A DNA stretch of 64,000 nt from Mytilus galloprovincialis (GCF_965363235.1 NC_134846.1:60439121-60503120); one strand, 5' to 3'. Positions 11,990 to 23,968 are shown, counted from the stretch's first letter. Program-made: numbers and translations. Notes: generated by a model not told the origin, from the sequence alone.

Positions 11990-12630
11990 GTTTATTTGAA
12001 ATATGCAAATGACAAACTGAATTAATTATTTGTTTGTTTGACTGCATGGATATTGAAAACAATTAGTGAAGCAAAAATTCACCCACTGTTTATAACATGG
12101 TAACCATTTGTATTGTTCACTTAGCTATAGGGCCAGTGTAAACTATTGCCATATGTTTTTATGCCCCATTTATGGGCATTATGTTTTCTAGTTTGTGCAT
12201 CCTTTTGTCCTTCCATTCGTTTAACTGTCTATTCTGTTCGTCCTTCCGTCTGTCCCGCTTAAGGTTAAAGTTTTTGGTCAAGGTAGTTTTTAATGAATTT
12301 GAAGTTCAATCAACTTGAAACTTGTACACATTTTTCCTATGATATGATCTTTCTAATTGTAATGCCAAATAAGGGGTTTTGGACCCCAATTTCACGGTCA
12401 ACTGAACATAAAAAATGATGATGAAGGGCATCCGTGTACTATAGACACATTCTTGCTTGGTGATCTTTAACTGTGTCCATGTATCTGTACTTGAAATTAT
12501 TTACTGATTTTCCTTATAGATGTAGTTTTGTTGAATGACTTTTTTATTTTTGAAAAAAAGAACCATACTTTTTTCTAGGGAATATGACCGAAAGCTAATC
12601 AGATTTCAATTGAACAGCATCATTAACATC
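11990..12630. other. Gene-free stretch downstream of TYW3 with a repeat
   Basis: From about 12160 to 12440 there is a dispersed repeat with ATGCCCCATTTATGGGCATT (itself an inverted pair) and TCCTTCCGTCTGTCCCGCTT. I recognise this kind of sequence from mussel repeats. Nothing else is supported. Confidence 0.5.
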
Positions 12631-12636
12631 TGCTTG

Positions 12637-14448
12637 TAGTTTGTTGCTATGTTCTTGCCATGTTATTTCTTGGCAGATAATAATATCATCAGGTGGGTTT
12701 GATGCTATGTTTTTGTCATGTTATATTTTGGCAGATAATACTATCATCAAGTGAGTTTGTTGCTATGTTCTTGTCCTGTATTTCTTGGCAGATTATACTA
12801 TCATCAAGTGAGTTTGTTGCTATGTTCTTGTCATGTTATTTCTTGGCAGTTAATACTATTATCAAGTGAGTTTGTTGCTATGTTCTTGTCATGTTATTTC
12901 ATGGCAGTTAATACTATTATCAAGTGAGTTTGTTGCTATGTTCTTGTCATGTTATTTCTTGGCAGATTATACTATCAACAGGTGGGCTTGATGCTATGTT
13001 CTTGTCATGTTATTTCTTGGCAGATAATACTATCATCAGGTGAGTTTGTTGCTATGTTCTTGTCATGTTATTTCTTGGCAGATAATACTATCATCAGGTG
13101 AGTTTGTTGCTATGTTCTTGTCCTGTATTTCTTGGCAGATTATACTATCATCAGGTGAGTTTGTTGCTATGTTCTTGTTATTTAATGGCAGATAATACTA
13201 TCATCAGGTGGGTTTGTTGCTATGTTCTTGTCATGTTATTTCATGGCAGATAATACTATCATCAAGTGAGTTTGTTGCTATGTTCTTGTTATTTCATGGC
13301 AGATAATACTATCATCAGGTGAGTTTGTTGCTATGTTCTTGTCATGTTATTTCATGGCAGATAATACTATCATCAGGTGAGTTTGTTGCTATGTTCTTGT
13401 TATTTCATGGCAGATAATACTATCATCAGGTGAGTTTGTTGCTATGTTCTTGTCATGTTATTTCATGGCAGATAATACTATCATCAAGTGAGTTTGTTGC
13501 TATGTTCTTGTCCTGTATTTCTTGGCAGATAATACTATCATCAAGTGAGCTTGTTGCTATGTTCTTGTCCTGTATTTCTTGGCAGATTATACTATCATCA
13601 AGTGAGTTTGTTGCTATGTTCTTGTCATGTTATTTCTTGGCAGATTATACTATCATCAGGTGGGCTTGATGCTATGTTCTTGTCATGTTATTTCTTGGCA
13701 GATAATACTATCATCGGGTGAGTTTGTTGCTATGTTCTTGTCATGTTATTTCATGGCAGATAATACTATCATCAGGTGAGTTTGTTGCTATGTTCTTGTT
13801 ATTTCATGGCAGATAATACTATCATCAGGTGAGTTTGTTGCTATGTTCTTGTCATGTTATTTCATGGCAGATAATACTATCATCAAGTGAGTTTGTTGCT
13901 ATGTTCTTGTCCTGTATTTCTTGGCAGATTATACTATCATCAGGTGAGTTTGTTGCTATGTTCTTGTTATTTAATGGCAGATAATACTATCATCAGGTGG
14001 GTTTGTTGCTATGTTCTTGTCATGTTATTTCATGGCAGATAATACTATCATCAAGTGAGTTTGTTGCTATGTTCTTGTTATTTCATGGCAGATAATACTA
14101 TCATCAGGTGAGTTTGTTGCTATGTTCTTGTCATGTTATTTCATGGCAGATAATACTATCATCAGGTGAGTTTGTTGCTATGTTCTTGTTATTTCATGGC
14201 AGATAATACTATCATCAGGTGAGTTTGTTGCTATGTTCTTGTCATGTTATTTCATGGCAGATAATACTATCATCAAGTGAGTTTGTTGCTATGTTCTTGT
14301 CCTGTATTTCTTGGCAGATTATACTATCATCAGGTGAGTTTGTTGCTATGTTCTTGTTATTTCATGGCAGATAATACTATCATCAGGTGGGTTTGTTGCT
14401 ATGTTCTTGTCATGTTATTTCATGGCAGATAATACTATCATCAGGTGA
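12637..14448 (+). repeat. 53-58-bp minisatellite with a splice-site pair in almost every unit
   Basis: About 32 units read GTTTGTTGCTATGTTCTTG, a TTATTTCWTGGCAG acceptor-like stretch, ATAATACTATCATCAG, then a donor-like GTGAGT or GTGGGT (AAGTGAGT in some). Length variants come from loss of CATGT or CAT. Larger blocks recur: the CCTGTATTTC variant is at about 13122, 13911 and 14301, giving offsets near 789 and 390 bp. It lies 0.7 kb downstream of TYW3. Confidence 0.9.
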
Positions 14449-14578
14449 GTTTTAATTAGCTAAGTTATGAGTAAAGATAAACAAAATTAGGATAACATTG
14501 ACCGTACCTGGTGTTATTGGTGCTGTGTTGGATGTTTTCCATCTATAAACATTGTTTGTTATCTGTCTGAAAAAGACC

Positions 14579-14994
14579 TTAAGGATGTTCTTAGGTGAGG
14601 TTTTGGAATAAGTGTCAAATGATCGGACTCCTTGGTGTTTTTCCATATGATACAATATTTTAATGTAAAATATTTTGCCCCATAACACCTATTTATCTTT
14701 AAACATAAGACTTAATAGCTCATAAAAGGTCATTTGATAAAATTTAAGCAGATTCTTGATTTATTTTCTTTTGATTTGAGGCCCAAATAATACCAATGCA
14801 AATATAAGGTAAAAGTCCGAGTCAGCCTTTTCCCGCCATATTTTATGAATCAAATATCTCGAAAAGGAGCTCTATGATCAATCAATATATTTAGCTCACT
14901 TTGATCCTTAACTGATACTCTTCTAGCTTAAAGTACCAATTTGAAATTCTTGATTTATTTAATTTTACCTTAGATCACCTAAGTACATCCTTAA
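14579..14994. mobile_element. TTAA-flanked MITE (GGATGTNCTTAGGTGA ends)
   Basis: The element lies between TTAA at 14579-14582 and TTAA at 14991-14994. Its ends are inverted: TTAAGGATGTTCTTAGGTGA at the left, and the complement of TTAAGGATGTACTTAGGTGA at the right. It has no coding capacity. TTAA target duplications are typical of piggyBac-type transposons, so a piggyBac-mobilised MITE is plausible but unproven. Confidence 0.75.
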
Positions 14995-14999
14995 TCTAT

Positions 15000-16400
15000 T
15001 ACAAATGTATAAGTATATTCTTGTATTGGAAATGTCATAGGATTTTGTTTTAAAAAGTATTAAATAAAGAAAACATTTTTTTGAAGACTTTTGCCAATTT
15101 TTATGATGAGAATAAAAATAAGGCAATATGGTATGATTGCTAATGAGAAAAATACAGTGGCTACTTTTCTTGAGAACTGACTCAGGGGGTAATTGGAACC
15201 ATCTGAAGTGAAAATGACACCTTTTTAACATCCAAGTTCGGTTACAAGTATCTCCAAAATTCACTGGTTATGTTCATCTTGTAGAAATCCCGAATAACAT
15301 TTTCCAGTGTCATAGCATATTCAAGAAAATAGTTTTTTCCCCATTTTACAATCATGAGTAATAATCAAACAGTTAAGTTTGAAATAAGTAAGATACTATA
15401 CAAATCCTTGGTATACACCATTCTGAATGGAAAAATGGATGAAATATTTTATTAACCAATTCCTGCGTCTGTGATATTGAGATTCTGGTATTTCGTATTC
15501 AGGGCATCTGCTTTGCATGATCTCGATTTTCAGGAACTATGTTGGAGGTCAGAAAGGATGTTGTTTGCCTCTATTGTCTATGATGTAACAAGCCACAATG
15601 TGTTCAATTATTTCACAATTAGAAAGGTTTATGAGATGGGGTCATTAGTTTCTAGCGCTGACATTTCCACCCTTTTTATATGATCTGCTTTCAGTAGTTT
15701 GGTGTTTTACCAGCATCTGTCTCTCTGCCTTTCTGTGGCCTTGTTCTTTTAAAAAACTACTACATATGTTGTCAGTTCCACGGACATTGATTTGAATTTA
15801 GTTAGTAGTAATTTTCCAACATCTGAATCTAAGATGGTTTTATCTCTGAAGTTTGTAGTGTGTGGATCCCGGACTAAGACCTTATATAGAAAATCTCATT
15901 TAATTGAAAATATCCTGAGGTCTAGTTTGATTCAAGCTAACTGTGAAGCTCTAAATCACGAGTTGTGACTGATTTTTATTACTTTCCAACAAATCGATAA
16001 AAAAAATATTTTTATTGTACAATGTCTTGGATTAAATGTTTGCTTAATCATGTCTTAACATGGAGAAGACATTTGCTGCATTTGCGGTTTAGCTGCTTAG
16101 CTGCGGAACCACTGCTCTTATAGTACTTGTCATCAATAGGAGCTACGCGTACGAAATTACTCAATGTTGTGATAAACAATATGTTTCGTGGTTTTTAACA
16201 GAATGTTTTTTATATAACATTCTGTTAAAAAACACGAAACAACAGATGAAGCCGAACTAGTGGGCATGTTAGTTCGGATAAGTATCTGTCTTACTATGCT
16301 ATCTCTGTTTATAACAATACAAACATTAATACAAATATTACCCCTGTCCTCAATGTTTGATAAACTTGCGATAAATAGTATTTATAATGATATAAACAAA
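15000..16400. other. Gene-free stretch between arrays and the GPx cluster
   Basis: No exon is supported. At 15471-15683 there is a 70-codon open frame (MILRFWYFVFRASALHDLDF...) of unusual, non-repetitive composition that I do not recognise. It lacks clear splice sites and may be a fragment of an unidentified element. A hairpin is listed separately at about 16185-16242. Confidence 0.4.
16185..16242. repeat. Hairpin with ~24-bp arms
   Basis: GTTTCGTGGTTTTTAACAGA is followed, after a short TTTTTATATA spacer, by its near-complement CTGTTAAAAAACACGAAAC. It lies about 170 bp upstream of the GPx pseudogene. It is probably a MITE remnant; no function is inferred. Confidence 0.7.
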
Positions 16401-16414
16401 TTTCAACTTTAAAT

Positions 16415-18576
16415 ATGTGTGTACGACGTTCCTTGGCTTTAAACAATCTTATGGGCTGTCTTTAGCAGCGTATGGAGTAGTGATGAACTGTAGCCAACCG
16501 TCTTCTTCAAAAGAAAGTGTATACGATTATACGGTCATGGATATAATGAATGATCTAAACATTAGTTTATCTGTCTTTACAAACAGGGTCCTGGTTATCA
16601 CAAATACTGCCTCATTTTCTGATCTAACGGCACCTCATTTTCTGGGATTAAATGCACTCAAAAGCAAATTTGACGATCAGCCATTTGAAATTTTGGCATT
16701 TTCTTGCAACAATTTTTAACTTGTAAGTACAAATGACAAATATAAATGTATATGTATATAAATGACATGCATGATTAAATGAGACACATACCATATATAG
16801 TAAATGCGTCTTAAAGCAAACTTCTTCCTATTAAAAATGTATACCAGAATACAAAAACCGTTGTGATATGAAATTTGCGTAAATTTCTTTGTATATGTGC
16901 GAGGTGCATTATGCCGGCAGTCGTGTCCGGTTAAATTGGGGATGTTAAATTAGATGCCCAGTACAAAGAGAGTGTTGTGGGCTTTTGTTCAAGTTAAAGA
17001 ACCATAATACAGTGTCAGAAATTTTAAGAGGTCCTGTTGCAAGACTAAAGTTCTGCCCTTATCCAACTCATCTCATTTTCAAGTGTCAGTCCAAATTTGT
17101 ATACCTGAATTATAGAACAAATCTTTTGTATTAATTGGTTGTATGCTCTCATAATGAATATACATGAAACATTTGCCACTGGACGTTAAGAAAGAAACGC
17201 TCAATAAATCAGAATACCAAAAATATATTTCATGTTTTCATGTATTTTGAAATTTCTTTCACAACTTATATATCAATATATTGTATTTACCATTGCAAAT
17301 AAATAATAACAAAGTGTTAATTTAAAATAGAAGTACATTATGTAACACTTTAAATTTGTGGGTTGTACGTTAATGAGACAGCAACCAAACGAAACTACTA
17401 CCCAAGAAATCATAGGTCAATATACGGTCTTCAACAACAGACAGGTGGTTATACAATATATAAAGCTCTTACCACATCGACCCTAAAACAGATTTGAATT
17501 TATTTAACAAACGGTATCAACAATTTGCTTTAAACACCAAATTATCAAAATAACAAGCAGGGACTGAAGAAAAATTTAATTTACTTCAGCAAGAACCTGC
17601 AGATACAGGGTTGGAGATATTAAATGCACTCCGGTATGTTCGTCCAGGAGCTGGATATGATCCAAACTTCGCAGTGATGGGGAAAGTCGACGTTAACGGA
17701 GCAAACGAACATCCACTGTTCACTTATCTAAAGGTAGGTACCAGTTTCTATATTCATACTTAATTTGATATTTTATGTGTTCTACAGTTTTCAGTGATAT
17801 TAAGTTTATTTTTGCAATATCATGCAATAGAAAATAAAAATAAAATATAGGTATGTAAGTAGGGACAAAATTCTGAGACAAGTAATGCCTGTGTATGCTG
17901 ACCTCTATAGATATAGTTTGTATGTGTGTCGTTGCTTTGTAAATCTCTTTATATAATACACAGGACACAAAACTCAATCCCGGTTTATGAACAGCTTCCA
18001 GTTTCAACTAGTTCCACTCATTTTTAACTGTCTTTTGTGGATTGGCGAGATTAGAAATTATTTCAGATGGTATAGTGAATATCTAAATATAACACATGTT
18101 TTACACTCCGATTTATATAATCTGCTAATCTGCCTTCGGTTTATACAGAGTTAAGGAATATACTGTATGCAAATAGCAAATATAAACTCATCTTTTAAAT
18201 AAAATCAGCGTCTGTAACTCATACTGAATGAAGATTGACATATAAAGAGTGTTATGATAAATATAGGAAGATGTGGTATGAGTGCCAATGAGTCAACTCT
18301 CCATCCAAGTCAAAATTTATAAAAGTAAACCGTTATAGGTGTTTGATGTAGAAGTATTGCCCTCCTGTTACAGATAGATTTGAAGACAACTTGTTCTACT
18401 CACCTCTGAAGAATGAAGATATTCGATGGAATTTTGAACAGTTTATCATTGACAGAAATGGGAAAGCCGTTTTATGATATAGCTCAGACATTCAGCCAGT
18501 GACTCTAGAAGACATTATACAAAAATTTCTCAATACGCAGACAAAGGAAAATTGTTTTTGGCAGAGTATCATTTAA
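16415..18576 (+). pseudogene. Glutathione peroxidase pseudogene, first copy of the cluster
   Basis: It has the same three-exon layout as the two genes downstream: 16415-16722, 17590-17733 and about 18352-18576. The start (MCVRRSLALNNLMGCL) parallels [16 protein letters not shown] of GPx-A, but an indel then shifts frame inside the signal peptide. The selenocysteine TGA is replaced by TCT, giving Ser in TASF-S-DLTA. In-frame stops occur at the end of exon 1 (GAA to TAA in the Phe-Glu-Leu context) and in exon 3 (TGA where the others have CGA or AGA for Arg in VLRYD or VMRYD). Splice sites are still recognisable. No conserved SECIS-like block follows. It therefore cannot make a full selenoprotein and looks dead, though exons 2 and 3 are well preserved. 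Confidence 0.9.
17360..18345 (+). repeat. SINE-like repeat fragments inside the GPx pseudogene introns
   Basis: 17360-17480 (AATGAGACAGCAACC, AGGTCAATATACGGTCTTCA) and 18262-18345 (AGATGTGGTATGAGTGCCAA, GTCAACTCTCCATCC) are diverged members of the ACAACTCTCCAC family. They show that the pseudogene introns have been open to insertion. Confidence 0.6.
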
Positions 18577-18579
18577 TCA

Positions 18580-20500
18580 AAAGAAATAATGATTATTTAC
18601 TCAAAATGATAAAAACTCAAGACAGTTTAGGTTGTTTTTGTACTAAATTCAAAGAAAGAGTACTGACTGTTTTTAAAGAAATAGATAATTTTTCATCCAA
18701 ATATTGTCCTGTTTACAATTTTCTTAGTTGCCCAGAATGCAGATAAAGGATCCTTGTTCACAATAAAGCCAATATGACCGGTGAACAGGAAGCTTACAAA
18801 AATAGAGTCTACTTTGTTCTACAAAATCAAACAAAAAATTAATTAAGTATTTACTACATGAACAATGAACACAAGAGAATAAATAGTAATATTAAAAAGA
18901 AAAAAAAAAGAAAATATATGAAATAATAACTTTATATATAGAAATACAGTTTTGTAATTTACATCAATAGATTAGAACTATTCAAGTGCACCGGATTAAT
19001 ACTGGAACTACTTACCACACGTAACTGTTAGTAAGGTTAGTGAGTGACATCTATTACCAGTTCTGATATTTGTAGTTAATTCTAATTTGTGCCGTTTCAC
19101 AACTGCCCCTGATCAGGGAGAGGGTTGAACATTTGTAAACTTCGACATATGTGTAAGTGCCTGTCTCAAATTAGGAGTATGTTATTTGTACTTGTTCTTC
19201 ATTTAAGGTTCATGTGGACCCTATGGCTAAAATGGCCGTATTTTCACCTCAAAATTTAATCTGAGTACAGGCAAACCTGTGCATTTTGAGAAGTTTTAAG
19301 GCATAGCATGCCCTACATAAATAGAATTCAAATGCATTGTATGATTTAGAAAATTCATAACTTAACTGAATTTTACCGTACACTTTTTTTTCGCTGCAGA
19401 AGATGATAAAACTAACAAACAGTTGAGTTTACCTTGATATGGTCCACTCAGGTACACAGTTTAAATAACCAATTATTGTCAGGTATCTATTGTCCATCTC
19501 ATGTCCATGTCAAACAAAACAGCTCACTTCAATAATTACCTGTGGGGAAGTTCTCAAACCTGTTTCCCAACTTAGTTTATTTTGGCACCTTCTGGAGGAA
19601 TGAAAAAAAGTGCACGGCAAAATCCTGGTAAGTTTTTATTTTTCTTAAACACAAAACATATTTGAAATTTATTTATCTAGGGCATGCTATGCCTGAAAAT
19701 TTTTACAGATGCACAGGTTTGTCTGTACTCAGAGTAAATTTTGAGGTGAAAATACGGCCTTTTTAGCCATAGGGTCCACATGAACCTTAATGTTGTATCA
19801 TAAATCCGACCGTTCGTTTTCTGGTTTTCTTGTTGTATGTTTTGTCTTGGCAGTGATTTTTATAGCTTACTTTACGATCATTATTGGGTTTGTTTATTGT
19901 TGATGGCTTACATACAGTTGTTAAAATCCACTCAATTTGGTTCCTACTTTCTAGGGGATACTGTTTTCTTATTGGAACTCATATCGCTTTTCTTATTTTT
20001 TTAATACCAAGCTAGCTTTCAGTAAATGCGAATACTGATTCTTTTAGATCGACAACTTCTATCTTTTATATTTTTGTTAGTTGTGTTTGTACCTCGTTCC
20101 TATCTGATGAGTCAGATATTTCCCAGCTATTTTAACACAGTGTTTTTCTGTTTTACCACTGAAATAGGTTGGGAGCTAGCACGCATTTTTCATGGCTGTC
20201 ACATTCCTTATGTGCCTGTCCCAAATAAGGAACCTTCTTCAGTGATTGTCGTTGGTTGCTGTTTGTCGTATTTGTTTTCGTTTATCTGTTTATTATAAAG
20301 CATAAACAAAACATTATTGTAAATAATTGTCAAAACTTAAAATAAAGCGTCAATTTTATCAAATAGCGTACTTATTACTTTTTTGTTTTGAGAAATATAC
20401 TAATTTGTAGTTGCCAAGTCCTAAACTAAAGATTACAATCAGACCACAGGATGGTTCAGCTAAAACAGTATTTTTCAGAATTAGATATACATCTTTATTT
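18580..20500. other. Intergenic stretch between the GPx pseudogene and GPx-A
   Basis: It holds a TTAA-flanked inverted-repeat element (19203-19790, listed separately). At about 20080-20290 there is a fragment with TTATGTGCCTGTCCCAAATA and GATTGTCGTTGGTTGCTGTT, which matches the 3' half of the repeat seen whole at 37985-38290. No gene is supported. Confidence 0.55.
19203..19790. mobile_element. TTAA-flanked inverted-repeat element with ~115-bp ends
   Basis: TTAA lies at both edges (19203-19206, 19787-19790). The left end runs GGTTCATGTGGACCCTATGG and the right end is its complement; pairing continues with few mismatches through TTTTCACCTCAAAATTTA and GCATAGCATGCCCTA to about 19320 and 19670. 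The centre (~350 bp) has no open frame of note. A piggyBac-type MITE is the simplest reading; no transposase is present. Confidence 0.8.
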
Positions 20501-20506
20501 ATTCCT

Positions 20507-20640
20507 CGTGACTTATAAAATTTTGTGTATCGTCATGTCATGCTGAAATCAGCCGTTAACAAAATCACATAATAAGTAAATACGGTTATCAATTACATGA
20601 CATTGAAATTGATAAAATGTTATCATATATTTTAAGTATT
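20507..20640 (+). promoter_or_regulatory. GPx-A upstream region, conserved with GPx-B
   Basis: About 130 bp upstream of the start are clearly alike in both genes: ATAAAATTTTGTG, TCATGCTGAAATCAGC, AGTAAATACGGTTATCA and a TATCATATAT stretch. Its centre is TGCTGAAATCAGCC at 20541-20554, an almost perfect palindrome close to the CRE-type Maf recognition element TGCTGACGTCAGCA. This fits small-Maf/CNC-bZIP (Nrf2-like) control of antioxidant genes, but that is inference. Shared ancestry of the duplicates alone could explain the similarity. Confidence 0.5.
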
Positions 20641-20673
20641 GTAATTAACTATTACTGTAGACTAACAGTAGGA

Positions 20674-22672
20674 ATGATGGGGACAAGACGGTCCCTGGTG
20701 GCAGCTAGCCTTCTTGGCTGTCTAGCAGTAGTGGCAGGGGTATTTACAGAATGTGAACCAACTACTGGCAGTATCTACGATTTTACAGCGATGAACATTT
20801 TGCAGACAAAGAACATCAGTTTGTCGCAATACAATAACCAAGTAGTGGTCATCACAAACGTGGCGACATACTGAGGGTTAACAGCCTCCCATTATACTGG
20901 GTTTAATGCACTAAAGAGCAAGTTTGAGAACCAATCGTTTGAGATTTTGGCTTTTCCTTGCAACGATTTCGAACTTGTAAGTACTTTTTGTGTATTTGAT
21001 ATGCTATAAATTACTGAAAATTGACTAAGATCTTTTGATAATAACATGTGCTTTCATTTCGTACAAAAATAAAAAAGACTTCAATTTTTGTATTTTCAGA
21101 TTATCTAAAAAAAAATAACAAACCTCTGTTATGTATTCACATTTTAAATCTGAAAGTTGAACTTTAAACACAAAACGTTGGCAGACAGAAATTGTACAGA
21201 TGAAAGTAGTATTATAATTCCACCTAAGCAAACTCACCATTAAGGTGAATTGTTTGCATGTTGCATTGGTTTAACATTTTTTTTTATACGAAATGGACGT
21301 ATCTGACGCAACCAAATAATTCGACCCAAACTCCGAAGCAGTGGTTAGTTTGTGCACAAAGGTAATACTTGAAATGGTTTCATGTTCTACCCGGCTTACA
21401 AGCAAACTAACCTCATATGTTTTGGAGTTATTCACAGCCAAATAAGTTGTAAAAATACTTGGTATAGCTAAATCTGTGATTTATTTCTTTTCAGCAACAA
21501 CCAGAAGATACAGGAACCGAAATATTGAACGGAATAAAATATGTCCGTCCCGGGAATGGATACGTTCCGAAGTTCCAGATGTTTTGGAAGGTTGATGTTA
21601 ATGGTGCCAAAGAACACCCGCTTTATACGTTCTTGAAGGTATATACACTATTTCAATTTGTGTCGTAAAATAATAAAAGGGCGTACGACGTTGGTATGGC
21701 TTGTCTTACTTATAATTTATCATTCATGCTAAACGTTGTCGAAAATTAATAAATAAACTGCAACAATAAACTTTAGCTAAGAACGAAAAGTAGTGTGATT
21801 ATTAATGAGGCGTTAAGCAAAGACCTCAGTCAGAGGAAACAAAAGAATAGGGACTTTTCAAGGAAATCATTCATAAGAGCAAGATTGCACCATAACATGA
21901 GGCAAATATAATCATAATAAATACCAGGATTATATTTTTTTACACATACAAGACGCACCAAACCACTTATATAAAGAAAACATCACGGTAAAACAATGTT
22001 TTAAGCTGGGGGAGTTTTTTTTTTTTTTTTTGGGGGGGGTCTTGTGGTAAGGTAACCATGCTTGTCAGAATGATAACGACAAAACTTCCAAGATGACAGC
22101 TTGAACTCTCACATTAACAACTCTTGGTTCAGTAGATAAGCAGCAAAGTATGATATTATTACTAAAATCCATCTAGAAAGCAGAACCTTAGAACTATTCA
22201 TAAACAGAGGCAATGGGAATGATGCTTCATTAAACGGAATTACTAATGTGTGAAGTTATACAATGATGCAAATAAATTTGTATCTCTATCTTCCAAAGAA
22301 AACCTGCTGGAAAAGGGTTTTGGGGATAAATAAAGTATGTTTCATACATATCAGACGAAGCGGCGGTAGGATGACAAGTACATTTGGTTCCCGATAATAT
22401 ATGAAAAATTGCTATCGTCAAACGTTATTGTTTTAATACTGATGTAATGGTTTGAATGATGATTTTCATTTTATCTTTTATAGAAATACTGCCCTCCAGT
22501 GACAGACAAATTTGAGGACAGTTTGTTCTACTCTCCACTGAAGAACGAAGATGTTCGATGGAACTATGAACAATTTGTAATCGACAAGAATGGCAAACCT
22601 GTCTTGCGATATGACACTGGAACACAGCCAATGTCATATGCTGATGTTATACAAAAATACATCAATATGTAA
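20674..22672 (+). CDS. Secreted selenocysteine glutathione peroxidase, GPx-A
   Basis: Reduces hydrogen peroxide and organic hydroperoxides with glutathione. Exons 20674-20976, 21495-21638 and 22484-22672 give 211 residues with phase 0 junctions. Residues 1-25 are a signal peptide ([18 protein letters not shown]), so the protein is likely secreted, like vertebrate GPX3. The in-frame TGA at 20872-20874 is Sec67 in the family motif NVATY-U-GLT. Other landmarks are FPCN (95-98 region), [39 protein letters not shown] and RWNYEQF, with Trp175-Asn176 of the catalytic tetrad present. The catalytic Gln of FPCNQF is Asp here (Asp98). The start was chosen at the MMGTRR methionine pair because GPx-B starts there; an upstream in-frame ATG at 20620s is not conserved. 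Confidence 0.92.
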
Positions 22673-22726
22673 AGTTATATTGTATCAGTTGATTATGTTA
22701 TTATTTCATATTTTTTCTGTTGTTTT

Positions 22727-22915
22727 AGAATGTATGATTTGTGTTAATGTCATTGGTGTGGAAGAAAGTGTGAAACAGCTCCATGAAATCTACGAGTGAA
22801 GTTGTGGAAATGTACAACCCATATGTGAGAGTCAAGTGCATTGCTCTTTATATGTAGGTGTATGATCTTCTGACACCTTTGATATTACTGCAATGAAACA
22901 TTTATAATACAACAA
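22727..22915 (+). promoter_or_regulatory. GPx-A 3' UTR block with SECIS-like hairpin
   Basis: This block after the stop is far more alike in GPx-A and GPx-B than the introns are. Within it, ACCCATATGTGAG (22817-22829) pairs with the strand ending at 22859, closing a ~17-nt apical loop that contains CAAG, and TGAT follows at 22863. A 12-13 bp helix with an apical AA is what a SECIS needs, and several differences from GPx-B keep pairing through G-U. However, the canonical 5' TGA of the SECIS quartet is not seen where expected, so the call is tentative. Confidence 0.5.
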
Positions 22916-22919
22916 ATTT

Positions 22920-23795
22920 ATGCAATATGATTAAATATCAACTTGTCGATGTTTGGTTTTGTCACTAGAAAACGGGTTAATTACTATCTGAGACCACATA
23001 ATAAATATTTCAGGCTTTTAATCAACTGACATTGCAAAAAGTAAAATCACAAACATACTGAACTTAGAGGAAGATCTAATCGGAAAGTCAATAATCACAT
23101 GGCAAAATCAAATAACAAAACACATCAAAAAGGAATGGACAAGAACTGTCATATTCCTGGCTTGGTACAGGCATTTCAAATGTAGAACATGGTGGATTTA
23201 ACCTGGTTTTATAGCACTAAAGCTCTTACTTTGATGACTGTCAAATTCCGTTATATTTACAATGATGCGTGAACTAAACAGACATAATAAATAAGATATT
23301 GAAAATATGGGTACAGCAGTCAACAAAACACAAAAACATCTATCTACAAACACATTCATTGATTCGCGTTTGCCAGATTCCATAATTATACCCTACGCAA
23401 CAAACGTGCGAAGGGTATACTCATTTTTACCTGTCCGTCCGTCAGTCCTGTTCTTGTCATCGCAACTCCTCTGAAACCACACAGCAGAATTTCATGGATT
23501 TTTTTATTTATTGAGGAAATAACATGTTAATAAGCATATCCACAAGAAATGTTTTATCAGATGGCTTTTGTAGAGTTATGAGTATTTGAACTTGGGAATC
23601 TGGTGAGATTATGTTTGTCCAGTGAACACGTGGAGGCGTGTGGCATGTCAGCGTGTTTAATTTATCTTACAGTGATTGATTGAAGCGTTTTGTAGGATGA
23701 CCGTTTGCCACTGACATATCATATACAACAGGTGATTTTATATAGGTTGCCTTGCTCGCCTTTTTTAGCTGCTTCTTCTGCCTTTTAAGCTGGAC
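22920..23795. other. Intergenic repeats downstream of GPx-A
   Basis: 23040-23390 is a copy of the dispersed repeat with CTTGGTACAGGCATTT and ACCTGGTTTTATAGC (also at 29620, 35815 and 50515). 23380-23640 carries another repeat beginning ATTATACCCTACGCAACAAA with CTGTCCGTCCGTCAG. No gene is supported. Confidence 0.6.
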
Positions 23796-23968
23796 TATCC
23801 ATGTATGTTCTTCAGCTCAGTCCAGAGTCCGGGATTTGGAATCCCCCTTTTTTGGACGATCAATGCATTTAAATGGGGACATGTAGTTGGAACCTCCCTT
23901 TTGTCCTGGGTAGGAACCATCCTTCTTTTTAAAATGGCTGGATCCGCCCCTGTCTCTGGTCAGTTCCA
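23795..23968. repeat. Dispersed repeat fragment (GGGCGGATCCAGCC type)
   Basis: On the minus strand this reads GGGGCGGATCCAGCCATTTT, GGTTCCTACCCAGGACAAAA and a C-rich end. I recognise it as a common mussel repeat. It abuts and ends the minus-strand LINE remnant at about 23970. The forward open frame across it is not a gene. Confidence 0.5.

Noticed and set aside
12637-14448. CRISPR-like array
   Set aside because: Units are continuous minisatellite copies with no unique spacers, in an animal genome.
20872-20874. TGA as a premature stop making GPx-A a pseudogene
   Set aside because: TGA sits exactly at the selenocysteine position in NVATY-U-GLT, the frame continues with conserved sequence, and the paralogue at 31210 has the same codon.
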